Below, one piece after another: positions 34,244-42,828 of a DNA stretch of 64,000 nt. Made by a program: the position numbers and the translations under genes. How positions within the stretch are numbered: the stretch's first letter is position 1; every line of letters starts with the position of its first letter. Under the pieces are notes generated by a model that saw only the letters and a list, made by a program, of their open reading frames with translations, searched no databases and was not told the DNA's origin. Origin of the DNA: Archangium primigenium (GTDB taxonomy: Bacteria > Myxococcota > Myxococcia > Myxococcales > Myxococcaceae); NCBI RefSeq assembly GCF_016904885.1, contig NZ_JADWYI010000001.1, positions 6,882,001 through 6,946,000 on the forward strand. The letters are read 5' to 3'.

Positions 34244-35455
34244 CTACCCGCGGATCGCGGACAGCCGGCGCCGGAAGCGGCGCACGCGCTCCACCGCGTT
34301 CTGGGGCAGCAGCTTCTTGGTCACCTCGCGCGCCTGGCGCATGCCCTCCTCGTGGCGCACGAACCACTTCCCCGCCCCGCCCGGCGCGAGCACCCGCAGG
34401 GACACGGTGTGGCGCTGCTTCGTCGTCCAGTCGGCCTTGTAGCTCTCCGTGCCGCGCAGGAAGTCGTACTCGGTGAGCCCCGACTCCAGCGCATCCCGGA
34501 ACGTCTCGCCCACGAGCACCAGGCCCACGCTGCGGTTGCGCCACTCCGGGTCATACCCGGACTGGAAGTAGATGAAGGAGCTGCCGTGGACGATGCCATA
34601 CACCGAGGCCACCGCCTGGCCGCCCACCTTCATGGTGTAGATGCGCAACTGGCCGCGCTCGGCGAGCAATTGTGTGGCGTCCCGGTGGAAGGACTCGACG
34701 CCCCGGCCGCGAATGCCCTGCGAGCCGCCATCCGAGGCCCACCGCGAGGCGTGCAGCCGGAAGAAGTCCGTGAGCGGCCCGGCGAGCGCGCCCGGCAGCT
34801 CCGCTTTCTCGATGCAATAGCCCTCCTGCTTCTCCAGCCACTTCTTGCGCCGCAGGTAGTTGTCACGCCGGCTCGTGCGCTTGAGGAAGTCGTCGAAGGA
34901 CTCGCCCTTGCCCAGGGTCTCGTACGGGCACACGTAGCGCTCGGTGAGCCGCGAGGCGACGCCGTACGTGTCGAACACCTCGCGCAGCACCCGCACCGTC
35001 ACCGAGTCCTCGCGCAGGTCGGTGAGATCCAGCACGTCCCACTGGTCGCGCAGCTCCCACAGGGACTCGGCGAACAGGCGCGCCATCTCCTCCTCGTGAC
35101 CGCGCCGCGCCACCACGTCCAGGTAGTCGCTGCCCACGTGCGTCTCGCCCAGGAAGGCGAGCCGCCGCACCGCGCGGCCCCACACCCGCCGCTGCTCGAA
35201 GCCCAGCGGCAGGAGCCCCATGAGGCGGCCCACCCGGTCGCGCGCCAGCATCACGAAGGGCTGGCGATCCGCGCCGATGCGCCGGCACCACGGGTAGAGC
35301 CATTCCCAGGCGTTGAAGGGCCCCGACCGGCTGTCGTCGATGAGCCCGTTCCACTCGTCGCGCAGGCGCGCGAGCTGGGACAAGTCCCGCACGGTGCTCA
35401 CCTCGAGCCAGCGAGAGGGCGTGGGCGTGGGCGTCAGTTCCGCTTCGCGAATCAC
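34244..35455 (-). CDS. exoI: ExoI, GNAT-fold N-acyltransferase of spore-coat polysaccharide locus
   Basis: 403-aa acyltransferase of the FemAB/CelD-like double-GNAT group. The C-terminal GNAT half is recognisable in SRRDNYLRRKKWLEK, IYTMKVGGQAVASVYGIVHG, FIYFQSGYDPEWR and GLTEYDFLRGTESYKADW. It probably acylates an amino sugar of the Exo polysaccharide. Position (last gene) and type match exoI of M. xanthus exoA-I. GTG start at 35455 with GAGGT 9 nt upstream; 68 bp after exoH. Confidence 0.88.
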   Translation of the reverse strand: MIREAELTPTPTPSRWLEVSTVRDLSQLARLRDEWNGLIDDSRSGPFNAWEWLYPWCRRIGADRQPFVMLARDRVGRLMGLLPLGFEQRRVWGRAVRRLAFLGETHVGSDYLDVVARRGHEEEMARLFAESLWELRDQWDVLDLTDLREDSVTVRVLREVFDTYGVASRLTERYVCPYETLGKGESFDDFLKRTSRRDNYLRRKKWLEKQEGYCIEKAELPGALAGPLTDFFRLHASRWASDGGSQGIRGRGVESFHRDATQLLAERGQLRIYTMKVGGQAVASVYGIVHGSSFIYFQSGYDPEWRNRSVGLVLVGETFRDALESGLTEYDFLRGTESYKADWTTKQRHTVSLRVLAPGGAGKWFVRHEEGMRQAREVTKKLLPQNAVERVRRFRRRLSAIRG

Positions 35456-35523
35456 GGTGTGTACCTCGTGTCTTGGAATGGCACCGCCCCCCCGCGCCTG
35501 GGCACGGGGGGCGGGGGTATTGC

Positions 35524-36696
35524 CTAACCCGCGTGCTTCTTCTCGGCCGGCTCCCGCGTGAGCGCGCCGCGCACCACGTTGGCCACGTCCGCCATGACCT
35601 CGGGCGTCAAGTCCTGGTGGCAGGGCACCTCCACGATGGTGCGCCGCAGCTTGGCCACCTCCGGGAAGGCCGAGGCGTCACACGCCGGGTGGAAGTGCTT
35701 CCAGAAGTCGATGGCCTCGATGCCCCGGGCGCGCAGCCGCTCGAGCACCTCTTCCTTGTGGTCCGTCACCACCGGGTAGAAGAGCGGGCAGACGCCCGCG
35801 GGCAGCTGGTTGAAGAGCGGCGCGGACACGTCGCGCAGCCGGCCGAGCAGGAAGAAGTAGTTGCGCCGACGGCGCTCGACCACGGCCTCCAGGTCCTGCG
35901 CCCGGGCGATGCGGTGGGCGAAGGGGCTCATGCCCAGGTCCACGTGCCGCCGGTCGAAGTGCTGGGTGCCGGTGGCCACGCGCTGGATGTCCGCGGCCTT
36001 CACCGCGCCCTTGCCCAGACCGCGCACGAAGCCGCGCGCGCTCCGGCCGAACGCGCCCCCGCGCAGCTCCAGGTTCTGCAGGAGCGAGGACACGGTGTGG
36101 CTGAAGGTGGAGGAGCTCGGCGGCTGGGGCGGCTCGGGCAGGCTGTACTGGCGCGCGCCGTTGACGGTGAGCGCGCCGCCGTGCGGCATGGGCAGCGTCT
36201 TGTAGAGGCAGAAGATGCCGATGTCACCCGTGCTGCCCAGCGGCACCGAGCCGTCCGCGCTCAAGAGCGACAGGGCGCAGTCCTCGATGAGCGGCAGGCC
36301 GTGCTTGTCGGCGATGCGGCGCATCTCGTCCACGGGGCCGGGAAAGCCCGCGTAGTGGATGAGGTAGAGGGCCTTGGTCTTGGGGCCGATCTTGCGCTCC
36401 ACGTCCTCCAGGTCCACGTCCCAGCGGCTGCCCACGCGGTAGAAGCGCGGAGTGGCGCCGGCGTCCACCACGGCCTCCACCTCCACGCCGTGGTGGTAGG
36501 CGGGCATGAGCACCTCGCCCGCGTCCAGACCCAGCATCTTCACCGTGGTCCAGATGGCGTTGCGGGCGAAGTAGAAGTAGCGCACGTTGGCGGCGCTGAA
36601 CGGCATGAAGCCGCGGGGCGGCATCTGGTTGACGAGCATGCCCGGCCACAGCGTGGGCAGGGCGGGAACGAACAACTTGTCCTTCAGCGTTTCCAT
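35524..36696 (-). CDS. exoH: ExoH, DegT/DnrJ/EryC1-type PLP aminotransferase
   Basis: 390 aa. The fold resembles sugar aminotransferases that make amino sugars from ketosugar nucleotides. Seen: MLGLDAGEVLMPAYHHGVEVEAVVDAG, LYLIHYAGFPGP, LIEDCALSL, and GDIGIFCLYKTLPMPHGGAL; the Lys in LYKTLPMPHG is the expected PLP-binding lysine. ATG at 36696 lies inside the end of exoG (13-bp overlap), so translation is coupled. Matches exoH by order. It would supply the amino sugar acylated by ExoG/ExoI (inference). Confidence 0.88.
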   Translation of the reverse strand: METLKDKLFVPALPTLWPGMLVNQMPPRGFMPFSAANVRYFYFARNAIWTTVKMLGLDAGEVLMPAYHHGVEVEAVVDAGATPRFYRVGSRWDVDLEDVERKIGPKTKALYLIHYAGFPGPVDEMRRIADKHGLPLIEDCALSLLSADGSVPLGSTGDIGIFCLYKTLPMPHGGALTVNGARQYSLPEPPQPPSSSTFSHTVSSLLQNLELRGGAFGRSARGFVRGLGKGAVKAADIQRVATGTQHFDRRHVDLGMSPFAHRIARAQDLEAVVERRRRNYFFLLGRLRDVSAPLFNQLPAGVCPLFYPVVTDHKEEVLERLRARGIEAIDFWKHFHPACDASAFPEVAKLRRTIVEVPCHQDLTPEVMADVANVVRGALTREPAEKKHAG

Positions 36697-37802
36697 CGCG
36701 CCATCACCTCTCGGGCCGCCGGGGCCCAGCGGAACTTGGCCGCGCACAGCGCGCGGCCGAACGTGGTGTCATTGAAGACGTAGAGCCAGGTGTGGCGGCG
36801 CACGTGGTCCGTCCAGTCGCGCTTCCACACCATGTCCGGCCCCAGGAAGTCGAACTCGCGCAGGCCGCGCGTCATGCAGTCGCGCAGCACGTCCTCCATG
36901 AGGAGCTGGCCCGGGCTGCAGTCTCCCAGCGTCTCGTCGTAGCCGGGCTTGAGCAGGAAGTAGCGCCCGCCGTACTCCAGCGCGTACTGGAAGGCCACCG
37001 CGCGCCCGTCCAGCCGCAGGTAGTAGAGCGCGAGCCGGCCCTTGTACGCCGCGTCGCGCGCCAGCTCCGCGTAGAAGGCCCGCGTGCGCGTGTCCTGCGC
37101 CATGGCGGTGCCCCGCTGACCCTTCCAGCCGCTGGCCTCCAGGGCGAAGCCCTCGTCCAGCTTGGCCTCCAGGTCGAGCCCGCCCTCCACGCGCTCCACC
37201 GTCACCTGGCCCTTCTCCTCCAGCTTGCGGCGGCGACGACGGCAGTTGGCCTTGAACTTGGACGGCAGTCCCGCCTGGAACGCCTCCCAGGAAGCGGCGA
37301 GCGGGATGTAGGGCGACTGGAGCGACTCCCACGTGCCCGTGGGGAAGCCCGCGGCCGTGGCCTGGTCGTACAGGCGCCAGCCCGCGCCGCCCTCGGGCAC
37401 GTCCGTGAGCTTGAGCACGTCCCAGCCGCGGTCCGCGCGCAGGTGGGCGAGGAACGCGGCCGCGGCCTCCTCGGGCTCGCGGGCGATGAGATCGAAGCGG
37501 CAGGAGTGCGGGTTGGCCGTGGCGCCGAGCTGGCGCGCGGGCACCCCGTAGAGCGAGGCGCGCTCGGCCATGAGCGGGAGCGCCGCGCTCAGGCGGCCCT
37601 CCGCGTCGCGCAGCGTCAGCACGCGCAGGCGCGCCTCGGGGGCGAAGTCATCCACCCAGATGCGGAAGAACTCGTGCCGGTAGAAGGGCTCGTCGGCCGT
37701 GGCCTCGACCAGGGCGTTCCACTCCGGCTCCAGGGCCATGAAGGTGCTGCGATCCGTCACCTCGACGACACGAGGCGCGGGGCTGAGCTGTCTGGCTTCC
37801 AT
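36684..37802 (-). CDS. exoG: ExoG, GNAT-fold N-acyltransferase
   Basis: 372 aa, paralogue-type of ExoI (same FemAB-like double-GNAT group). Seen: VTDRSTFMALEPEWNALVEA at the start and, in the C-terminal half, SKFKANCRRRRRKLEEKG, LYYLRLDGRAVAFQYALEYGGRYFLLKPGYDE and GLREFDFLGPDMVWKRDWTDHVRRH. ATG at 37802 with AGGAG 11 nt upstream. It follows a strong terminator after exoF, so it may head a separate transcript exoG-H-I. Presumed function: acylating an amino sugar of the spore-coat polymer. Confidence 0.88.
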   Translation of the reverse strand: MEARQLSPAPRVVEVTDRSTFMALEPEWNALVEATADEPFYRHEFFRIWVDDFAPEARLRVLTLRDAEGRLSAALPLMAERASLYGVPARQLGATANPHSCRFDLIAREPEEAAAAFLAHLRADRGWDVLKLTDVPEGGAGWRLYDQATAAGFPTGTWESLQSPYIPLAASWEAFQAGLPSKFKANCRRRRRKLEEKGQVTVERVEGGLDLEAKLDEGFALEASGWKGQRGTAMAQDTRTRAFYAELARDAAYKGRLALYYLRLDGRAVAFQYALEYGGRYFLLKPGYDETLGDCSPGQLLMEDVLRDCMTRGLREFDFLGPDMVWKRDWTDHVRRHTWLYVFNDTTFGRALCAAKFRWAPAAREVMARWKR

Positions 37803-37909
37803 GGGTGTGTCCGACTCCTGACGCCACGGTGCCCGAGGGCCCCGTGTGCGGCGCAAGTTGGTAACGGCCCGGGAGGCTCACAAGCCGATCCGGGCGTTTT
37901 CGGGTTGAG

Positions 37910-37940
37910 GAAAAAACGGGGGCGCCCGCGAGGCGCCCCC
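37910..37940 (-). terminator. Intrinsic terminator between exoF and exoG
   Basis: On the minus strand a 9-bp GC stem (37932-37940 with 37918-37926), 5-nt loop, followed at once by GTTTTTT. Textbook rho-independent terminator 7 bp after the exoF stop codon. Confidence 0.9.
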
Positions 37941-37946
37941 CCACGA

Positions 37947-39017
37947 CTACAGGCCAGAGCGCGCCATCTTCAGCAGGCAGCGCGTCACCTTGCGGCTGTC
38001 ATGCCGGATGCGCGGCCCCTCCTTGAGCAGGTCCGCCTCCACGGGGATGACGCCCAGGTCCAGCAGCGCGCGCCGGTCCGTCTTCACCGGCACCGAGCCC
38101 TTGCGGGCGTAGCGGCGGGCGGCCTCCTCGGTCGGGGCGGTGCCGTTGAGCAGCACCGCGTCGAGCACCGGGCCCACGTGCTCGATGACGGCGCGCACGT
38201 GGTCCACCCCGTCCATGCCGTCCGTCTCGCCCGGCTGCGTCATGAGGTTGCCCACCATGACCTTGAGGGCGCGCGTCTCGCGCAGGGCCTGGGCCACGCC
38301 GTCCACCAGCAGGTTGGGCAGCACGCTCGAGTAGAGCGAGCCCGGGCCGATGACGATCATGTCCGCGGCGCGGATGGACTCGATGAGCCCGTCCACCGGC
38401 GGCGGCGCGCGCGGGCTGAGCGTCACCCGGCGGATGCGGCCCCGGGCGCGGCAGATCTTGCTCTCGCCCACCACCTCGGAGGAGTCCTCCATGTGGGCCA
38501 CGAGGTGCACGGGTGCCAGGGTGCTCGGCAGCACCTTGCCCTTGGCGCCCAGGAGCGTGCCGGACACGCGCACCGCCTCCATGAAGTCGCCCTTGAGCTC
38601 CGCCAGGGCGGCGATGAGCAGGTTGCCCACCGCGTGGCCGGCCAGGCCCTTCTTGCCCGCGAAGCGGTACTGGAACACCTCGCTGAGCGGCCCCTTGCCC
38701 TCGGCGAGCGCCACCAGGCAGTTGCGCACGTCGCCCGGAGGCAGCACGCCGCGGGTGCGGCGCAGGCGGCCCGAGGAGCCGCCGTCATCGCTCATGGCCA
38801 CCACGGCGGTGATGTCCAGCCCCGGCTCGCCCGCGTCCAGCTTGGGCGTGGCCTTGCGCGCCAGGCCCTTGAGCACCATGGGAAGGCCGGTCCCGCCGCC
38901 CATCGCCACGATGCGCGTGGGGCGGACCTCCAGCTCCTGCCGCAGGCCGTTCGACGCGCGCCCCGACTCCATCAACACGTCCCACGTCTCGTCGAGAACC
39001 GATTCCGACTCGATCAT
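37947..39017 (-). CDS. exoF: ExoF, YvcK/CofD-like protein
   Basis: 356 aa of the YvcK/CofD-like (2-phospho-L-lactate transferase fold) family. Seen: nucleotide-binding IVAMGGGTGLPMVLKGL near residue 48, MSDDGGSSGRLR, GVLPPGDVRNCL, GHAVGNLLIAAL and IVIGPGSLYSSVLPNLL. YvcK proteins bind UDP-GlcNAc and affect cell-wall precursor supply. In the exo locus it may govern precursor flow (inference). ATG at 39017 preceded by GGGGG; 87 bp after exoE; followed immediately by a strong terminator. Confidence 0.9.
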   Translation of the reverse strand: MIESESVLDETWDVLMESGRASNGLRQELEVRPTRIVAMGGGTGLPMVLKGLARKATPKLDAGEPGLDITAVVAMSDDGGSSGRLRRTRGVLPPGDVRNCLVALAEGKGPLSEVFQYRFAGKKGLAGHAVGNLLIAALAELKGDFMEAVRVSGTLLGAKGKVLPSTLAPVHLVAHMEDSSEVVGESKICRARGRIRRVTLSPRAPPPVDGLIESIRAADMIVIGPGSLYSSVLPNLLVDGVAQALRETRALKVMVGNLMTQPGETDGMDGVDHVRAVIEHVGPVLDAVLLNGTAPTEEAARRYARKGSVPVKTDRRALLDLGVIPVEADLLKEGPRIRHDSRKVTRCLLKMARSGL

Positions 39018-39104
39018 GTTGCTACCCCCTTCGACGCCCGTCCCAAGAAACACGCCGCCAGGCCCCCCCGGCGGCGCTCGAAACCCTGCCCTTCCGGCCC
39101 CTCG

Positions 39105-40493
39105 CTAGCGCGCGCCGCGCGCCAGCAGCACGTGCCGGACGGTGTGGAAGATGATGCTCATGTCGAGGAAAAGCGAGCCGTTCTTCACGTAATACAGGTC
39201 GAATTCCAACTTGTTGCGCGCATCCTCCACGGAGGCCCCGTAGGGGTAGCGGATCTGCGCCCACCCGGTGAGGCCCGGCTTGACGGCCTCGCGCAGCGCG
39301 TAGAACGGAATCTGCTGCTTGAGTTGCTCGATGAACACCGGGCGCTCGGGCCGCGGGCCCACGAAGCTCATGTCGCCGGTGAGGATGTTGAGCACCTGGG
39401 GAATCTCGTCGATGCGCGTCTTGCGGATGAAGCGGCCCACCCGGGTGACGCGGTCGTCGTTGGAGCGCGCCCACACCGCGCCGTTCTTCTCCGCGTCCGT
39501 GCGCATGCTGCGGAACTTCCACAGGAAGTAGGACTTGCCGTTGAGGCCCGTGCGCTCCTGCCGGTAGAAGATGGGGCCCTTGGAGTCCAGCTTGATGGCG
39601 GCCATCACGATGAGCAGGAAGGGCGCCGCGCACAGGAGCAGCGTGGAGGCCACCAGGATGTCGAAGGCCCGCTTGGCGGCCCGCCGCGCGCCGGACACGG
39701 TGAGCTCCTCGGCGAAGGCGAAGTCGCTCGTGCGCAGGTGCGTCACGGGGATGCGGCGCAGCACGCGCTCGCAGAAGCCGGCGGCCTCGTACACGCCCCG
39801 GCCCTCGAGCCGGCAGCGCAACAGGTCGTCCATCCAGTGCGCGCCGCGCATGTCGTCCACGGCCTGCACCACGTAGTCGGCCTTGAAGCGCGCGGCCGCC
39901 TCGTGGATGGGCTCGGGCTCGCCCGTGGCCGAGCGGGGCCGGCGGGGATCCACCAGGGCCACCACGTGGAAGCTGTCCTCGCCGCCCTGCTCGATGGCGG
40001 TGGCGGTGGCGCGGGCCTTGAGCCCATCACCCACGATGAGCACGCGGCTGGGCGAGCCCACCACGGCGCGCAGCGCGGAGCGCACGCCCAGGGTGCCCAC
40101 CAGCGCGCCCACCGCGCCGCCGAGCAGCGCGCCCGGGGGCAGGTGGATGGGGAGCAGGGCGGGCGCCACCAGCATCAGCACGCCCACCATCGCCGTCGTC
40201 ACGCCCGCGGCCTTGAGCAGGCGGGCCCCGCGGCCGCGGTCCTCCGCCGCCACGCGCAGGTCATACAAGTCCATGAGGTACAGCGAGAACTGGAAGGTGG
40301 GCACGAACGTGGCGCCCAGGAGCAACATCCCCGAGGCGCTCCCCGCCAGACTCAGGCCCCCGTCGTCCACCGGCGCCAGCATCCGCGCGAACGCCATGGC
40401 TCCGAGGATGCACGCCAGGGCAATCGCGGTGCCCTCGATGAGAAAGAGGGTCAGCTTCCTGGAAGAAAAATAGTGATGGAATACCCGAAGCAC
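39105..40493 (-). CDS. exoE: ExoE, polyisoprenyl-phosphate hexose-1-phosphate transferase
   Basis: 462-aa initiating glycosyltransferase that loads the first sugar phosphate on undecaprenyl phosphate. Four N-terminal TM helices (about 12-130) precede a soluble CoA-binding-like domain (RVLIVGDG), a further TM near 285-310 (ILVASTLLLCAAPFLLIVMAA) and the catalytic domain with PIFYRQERTGLNGK, FRSMRTDAE, TRIDEIPQVLNILTGDMSFVGPRPE and KPGLTGWAQI. GTG start at 40493 with GGAGGAG 5 nt upstream. Order matches exoE of M. xanthus. No flippase or polymerase gene is in this cluster. Confidence 0.92.
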   Translation of the reverse strand: MLRVFHHYFSSRKLTLFLIEGTAIALACILGAMAFARMLAPVDDGGLSLAGSASGMLLLGATFVPTFQFSLYLMDLYDLRVAAEDRGRGARLLKAAGVTTAMVGVLMLVAPALLPIHLPPGALLGGAVGALVGTLGVRSALRAVVGSPSRVLIVGDGLKARATATAIEQGGEDSFHVVALVDPRRPRSATGEPEPIHEAAARFKADYVVQAVDDMRGAHWMDDLLRCRLEGRGVYEAAGFCERVLRRIPVTHLRTSDFAFAEELTVSGARRAAKRAFDILVASTLLLCAAPFLLIVMAAIKLDSKGPIFYRQERTGLNGKSYFLWKFRSMRTDAEKNGAVWARSNDDRVTRVGRFIRKTRIDEIPQVLNILTGDMSFVGPRPERPVFIEQLKQQIPFYALREAVKPGLTGWAQIRYPYGASVEDARNKLEFDLYYVKNGSLFLDMSIIFHTVRHVLLARGAR

Positions 40494-40543
40494 GTCGCTC
40501 CTCCGTCGCCCACGCCAACGCTGTCAGAAACGTCTCGTCCGGC

Positions 40544-40580
40544 CCGGGCGGGGCGCCCCCGTGAGAGGCACCCCGCCCGG
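40544..40580. repeat. Long GC hairpin between exoD and exoE
   Basis: 14-bp stem with one wobble (40544-40557 with 40567-40580) and a 9-nt loop. No T-tract follows on the minus strand, so it is more likely an mRNA-stability or attenuation hairpin than a terminator. Confidence 0.55.
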
Positions 40581-40603
40581 CCGGTCCCGCCCTACGTCTG
40601 GAC

Positions 40604-41371
40604 CTACTTCTGGTAGTAGTCCTTCAGGTACGGGGTGGCGCTCTGCTCCGCCCCGTTGAGCACGCAGCCCAGCACCGGCGCGCCGCCCAGCTGCTCCACG
40701 GCCTGATTGACCGTCTTGGCCTGGCTCTGGTTGGCCCGCACCACCATCAGCAGGCCGTCCGCCTGGTGCCCCAGGATGGACGCGTCCGCGAAGGGCAGCG
40801 TGGGAGGCAGATCCAGGTAGACCTCGTCGAAGTGCTCGCGCACCAGCTTGAGGAACTGCTTCATGCGGGCGCTGGCCAGCGCCTGGGTGGGCTCCTCGGG
40901 CGTGGCGCCCGCGGTGATGACCGCCATGCGCGTGGCGTGGAAGCGGCGCACCAGGTCACGCACCTCGCACTCCCCGCTGAGCAGCTCCGCCAGGCCCGGA
41001 CGGCCGCGGATGCCGAGCACCTGGGCCACCTGCCCCCGGCGCAGGTCCGCGTCGATGAGCAGGATGCGCCGCTCGGGGTTGGCCCGGGCCGCGGCCAGGG
41101 CGAGGTTCACCGTCGTCACCGTCTTGCCCTCGCCGGGCATCGCCGACGTCACGCCCACCACCTTCAGGGGGCGCAGCTCGCGCATGCGCTCCAGCCGGTA
41201 GTAGAGGCTGCGGTACTGCTCCGCCGCGATCGAGGCCGGGGCCGTGAGCGACACCACCCGGTTGTCCACTGCATTCGGGGAGCCCGCCGTCTCATCCACC
41301 CTGGGAAGAAAGTTTCCCGCCCGCTCCATGGTCTTTTCCATCGTGTTCCTCCCGGATTCCGTGTTGTTCAT
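40604..41371 (-). CDS. exoD: ExoD, bacterial tyrosine (BY) kinase
   Basis: 255 aa, cytoplasmic BY-kinase controlling polysaccharide chain assembly with its membrane partner ExoC. Seen: Walker A TSAMPGEGKTVTT (about residue 76), Walker A' LLIDADLRRGQ (about 104), Walker B VYLDLPPTLPFAD, and a C-terminal tyrosine cluster (TPYLKDYYQK), the usual autophosphorylation tail. Corresponds by order to exoD (BtkA) of M. xanthus. AAGGGG 7 nt before ATG. 13 bp after exoC. Confidence 0.92.
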   Translation of the reverse strand: MNNTESGRNTMEKTMERAGNFLPRVDETAGSPNAVDNRVVSLTAPASIAAEQYRSLYYRLERMRELRPLKVVGVTSAMPGEGKTVTTVNLALAAARANPERRILLIDADLRRGQVAQVLGIRGRPGLAELLSGECEVRDLVRRFHATRMAVITAGATPEEPTQALASARMKQFLKLVREHFDEVYLDLPPTLPFADASILGHQADGLLMVVRANQSQAKTVNQAVEQLGGAPVLGCVLNGAEQSATPYLKDYYQK

Positions 41372-41383
41372 CGTCAGACCCCT

Positions 41384-42805
41384 TTAGTTCAGCGTCGAAT
41401 CCGACGAAGAGGGAGGCACCACGTTGCGGCCCCCCGTGGCGGGCATCAGCACCCGCTTCTCGACCTTGGCACTCTGCATGTTCGGGACCACCGCCAGGAC
41501 AGGCAGGGGCAGCCGGTCACGCAACTCCTGGGTGTCGCGGATGCTGTCGTCGCGCATCTCGAGCACCACTCCGGTGAGCACGCCCAGGCCCAGGGCGATG
41601 AGCAGGCAGATGAGCAGGCCACCCACCCGGTCCGGCTTGGCCGCCAGCGCCGGGACGGAGGCCGGCGAGACGACGTGGAAGAGATCCTCGGCCCCGCGCA
41701 GCTCCAGCTCCTGGGCCAGCTCGGCCTCGATGCGGCGCGACACCACGCTCTGGTACTTGGTCCGGGCGATCTCGTAGTCGCGCTGCAGCACCCCCAGCTC
41801 GTGGGCCCACTTCGGGGTGCGGTCCAGGCGCTCCTGGTAGCTCTTGGCCTGCTGGTGCAGGGCCTCGATGTCCTTCTGGATGGCGCCGATGAGGCCGGTG
41901 ACGCGGGTGCGCTCCTGGCGCTCGGCGAACTGGCGACCCTCGGCGTCCTTGCGCTTGCCGCTCATGGCGTTGAGCTCCTGGTCCAGGCGCTTGACCTCGG
42001 GGTGGTCTCCCGTCCACGAGGAGCGGGCGGCCACCAGGTCCTGGGTGAGCGTGGTCTCGGCGGCCTCGAGGCGACCGGCCTCGCTGTCCGCGGCGTTGCG
42101 CGCCCGGGCCAGGTCGGAGCGGCGGGCCTCGGCGACCCGGAGCTCCTCGGACTTGGTCTGCAGGAGCGCACCCACGCGCTCCAGGCCCCGCATGTTCATC
42201 TCCAGCTGCTCGGGCAGCTCGCCGATGTGCGCCACCTTGAAGGCGGCGATCTTCTTCTCCCAGCCGGTGACGCTCTCGGAGAGCGAGCCGATCTCATCGG
42301 AGAAGAGCTTGGTGGCGCGCTGGGCCTGGGCCTGGCGCGACTTGAGCGTCTCCTCGGCGAAGAGCTGGGGCAGGCGGTTGGCCACCTTGGCGGCCAGCTC
42401 CGGGTCCCTGTTGGTGTAGGTGAGCTCGAAGGACGTCTCACCCTCCACGCGCACCGTCAGGTCCTTGCGCATGGCGACCACGGCCGCCTCGATGCCCTTC
42501 TCCGAGACGATGTCCGGATAGAGGTTCATCTCCTCGATGGCCTTCTGCAGCACCGGCCGCGACATCAGCTCCTGGCGCACGGTGAGCAGGCGCTGTTCGA
42601 TCAGCTCGCTCACGGTGCGCTGCACCATCTCCTCGCCCGGCCGCTGCGGCTGCACCCGCACCACCGCCGAGGCTTCATACATATTGGGCTGCAGCAGGAC
42701 GATCGCCGAACCGATCGCGAACACCGCCAACACAATGGCCCCGACCAACACCTTGCGACGCCACAGGGCCTTGAGCACCTGATCCGCCGTCATCCCACGC
42801 TCCAT
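41384..42805 (-). CDS. exoC: ExoC, Wzz/Wzc-type chain-length determinant
   Basis: 473-aa polysaccharide co-polymerase. TM1 near 20-42 (VLVGAIVLAVFAIGSAIVLL), a long periplasmic coiled-coil region (about 150-350), and TM2 near 395-420 (GGLLICLLIALGLGVLTG), followed by a cytoplasmic tail that contacts the kinase. It lacks a fused kinase domain; that is ExoD. ATG at 42805 chosen because GGAGG lies 7 nt upstream; 23 bp after exoB. Confidence 0.9.
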   Translation of the reverse strand: MERGMTADQVLKALWRRKVLVGAIVLAVFAIGSAIVLLQPNMYEASAVVRVQPQRPGEEMVQRTVSELIEQRLLTVRQELMSRPVLQKAIEEMNLYPDIVSEKGIEAAVVAMRKDLTVRVEGETSFELTYTNRDPELAAKVANRLPQLFAEETLKSRQAQAQRATKLFSDEIGSLSESVTGWEKKIAAFKVAHIGELPEQLEMNMRGLERVGALLQTKSEELRVAEARRSDLARARNAADSEAGRLEAAETTLTQDLVAARSSWTGDHPEVKRLDQELNAMSGKRKDAEGRQFAERQERTRVTGLIGAIQKDIEALHQQAKSYQERLDRTPKWAHELGVLQRDYEIARTKYQSVVSRRIEAELAQELELRGAEDLFHVVSPASVPALAAKPDRVGGLLICLLIALGLGVLTGVVLEMRDDSIRDTQELRDRLPLPVLAVVPNMQSAKVEKRVLMPATGGRNVVPPSSSDSTLN

Positions 42806-42828
42806 GTGCCTTCCTCCATCCATGTGTG

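Noticed and set aside
36792-40616. Very long open frame on the plus strand opposite exoE-exoG
   Set aside because: In GC-rich DNA, antisense and shifted frames stay open because of third-position GC. The translation is Arg/His/Leu-rich noise with no motif, and the minus strand carries well-recognised exo genes.
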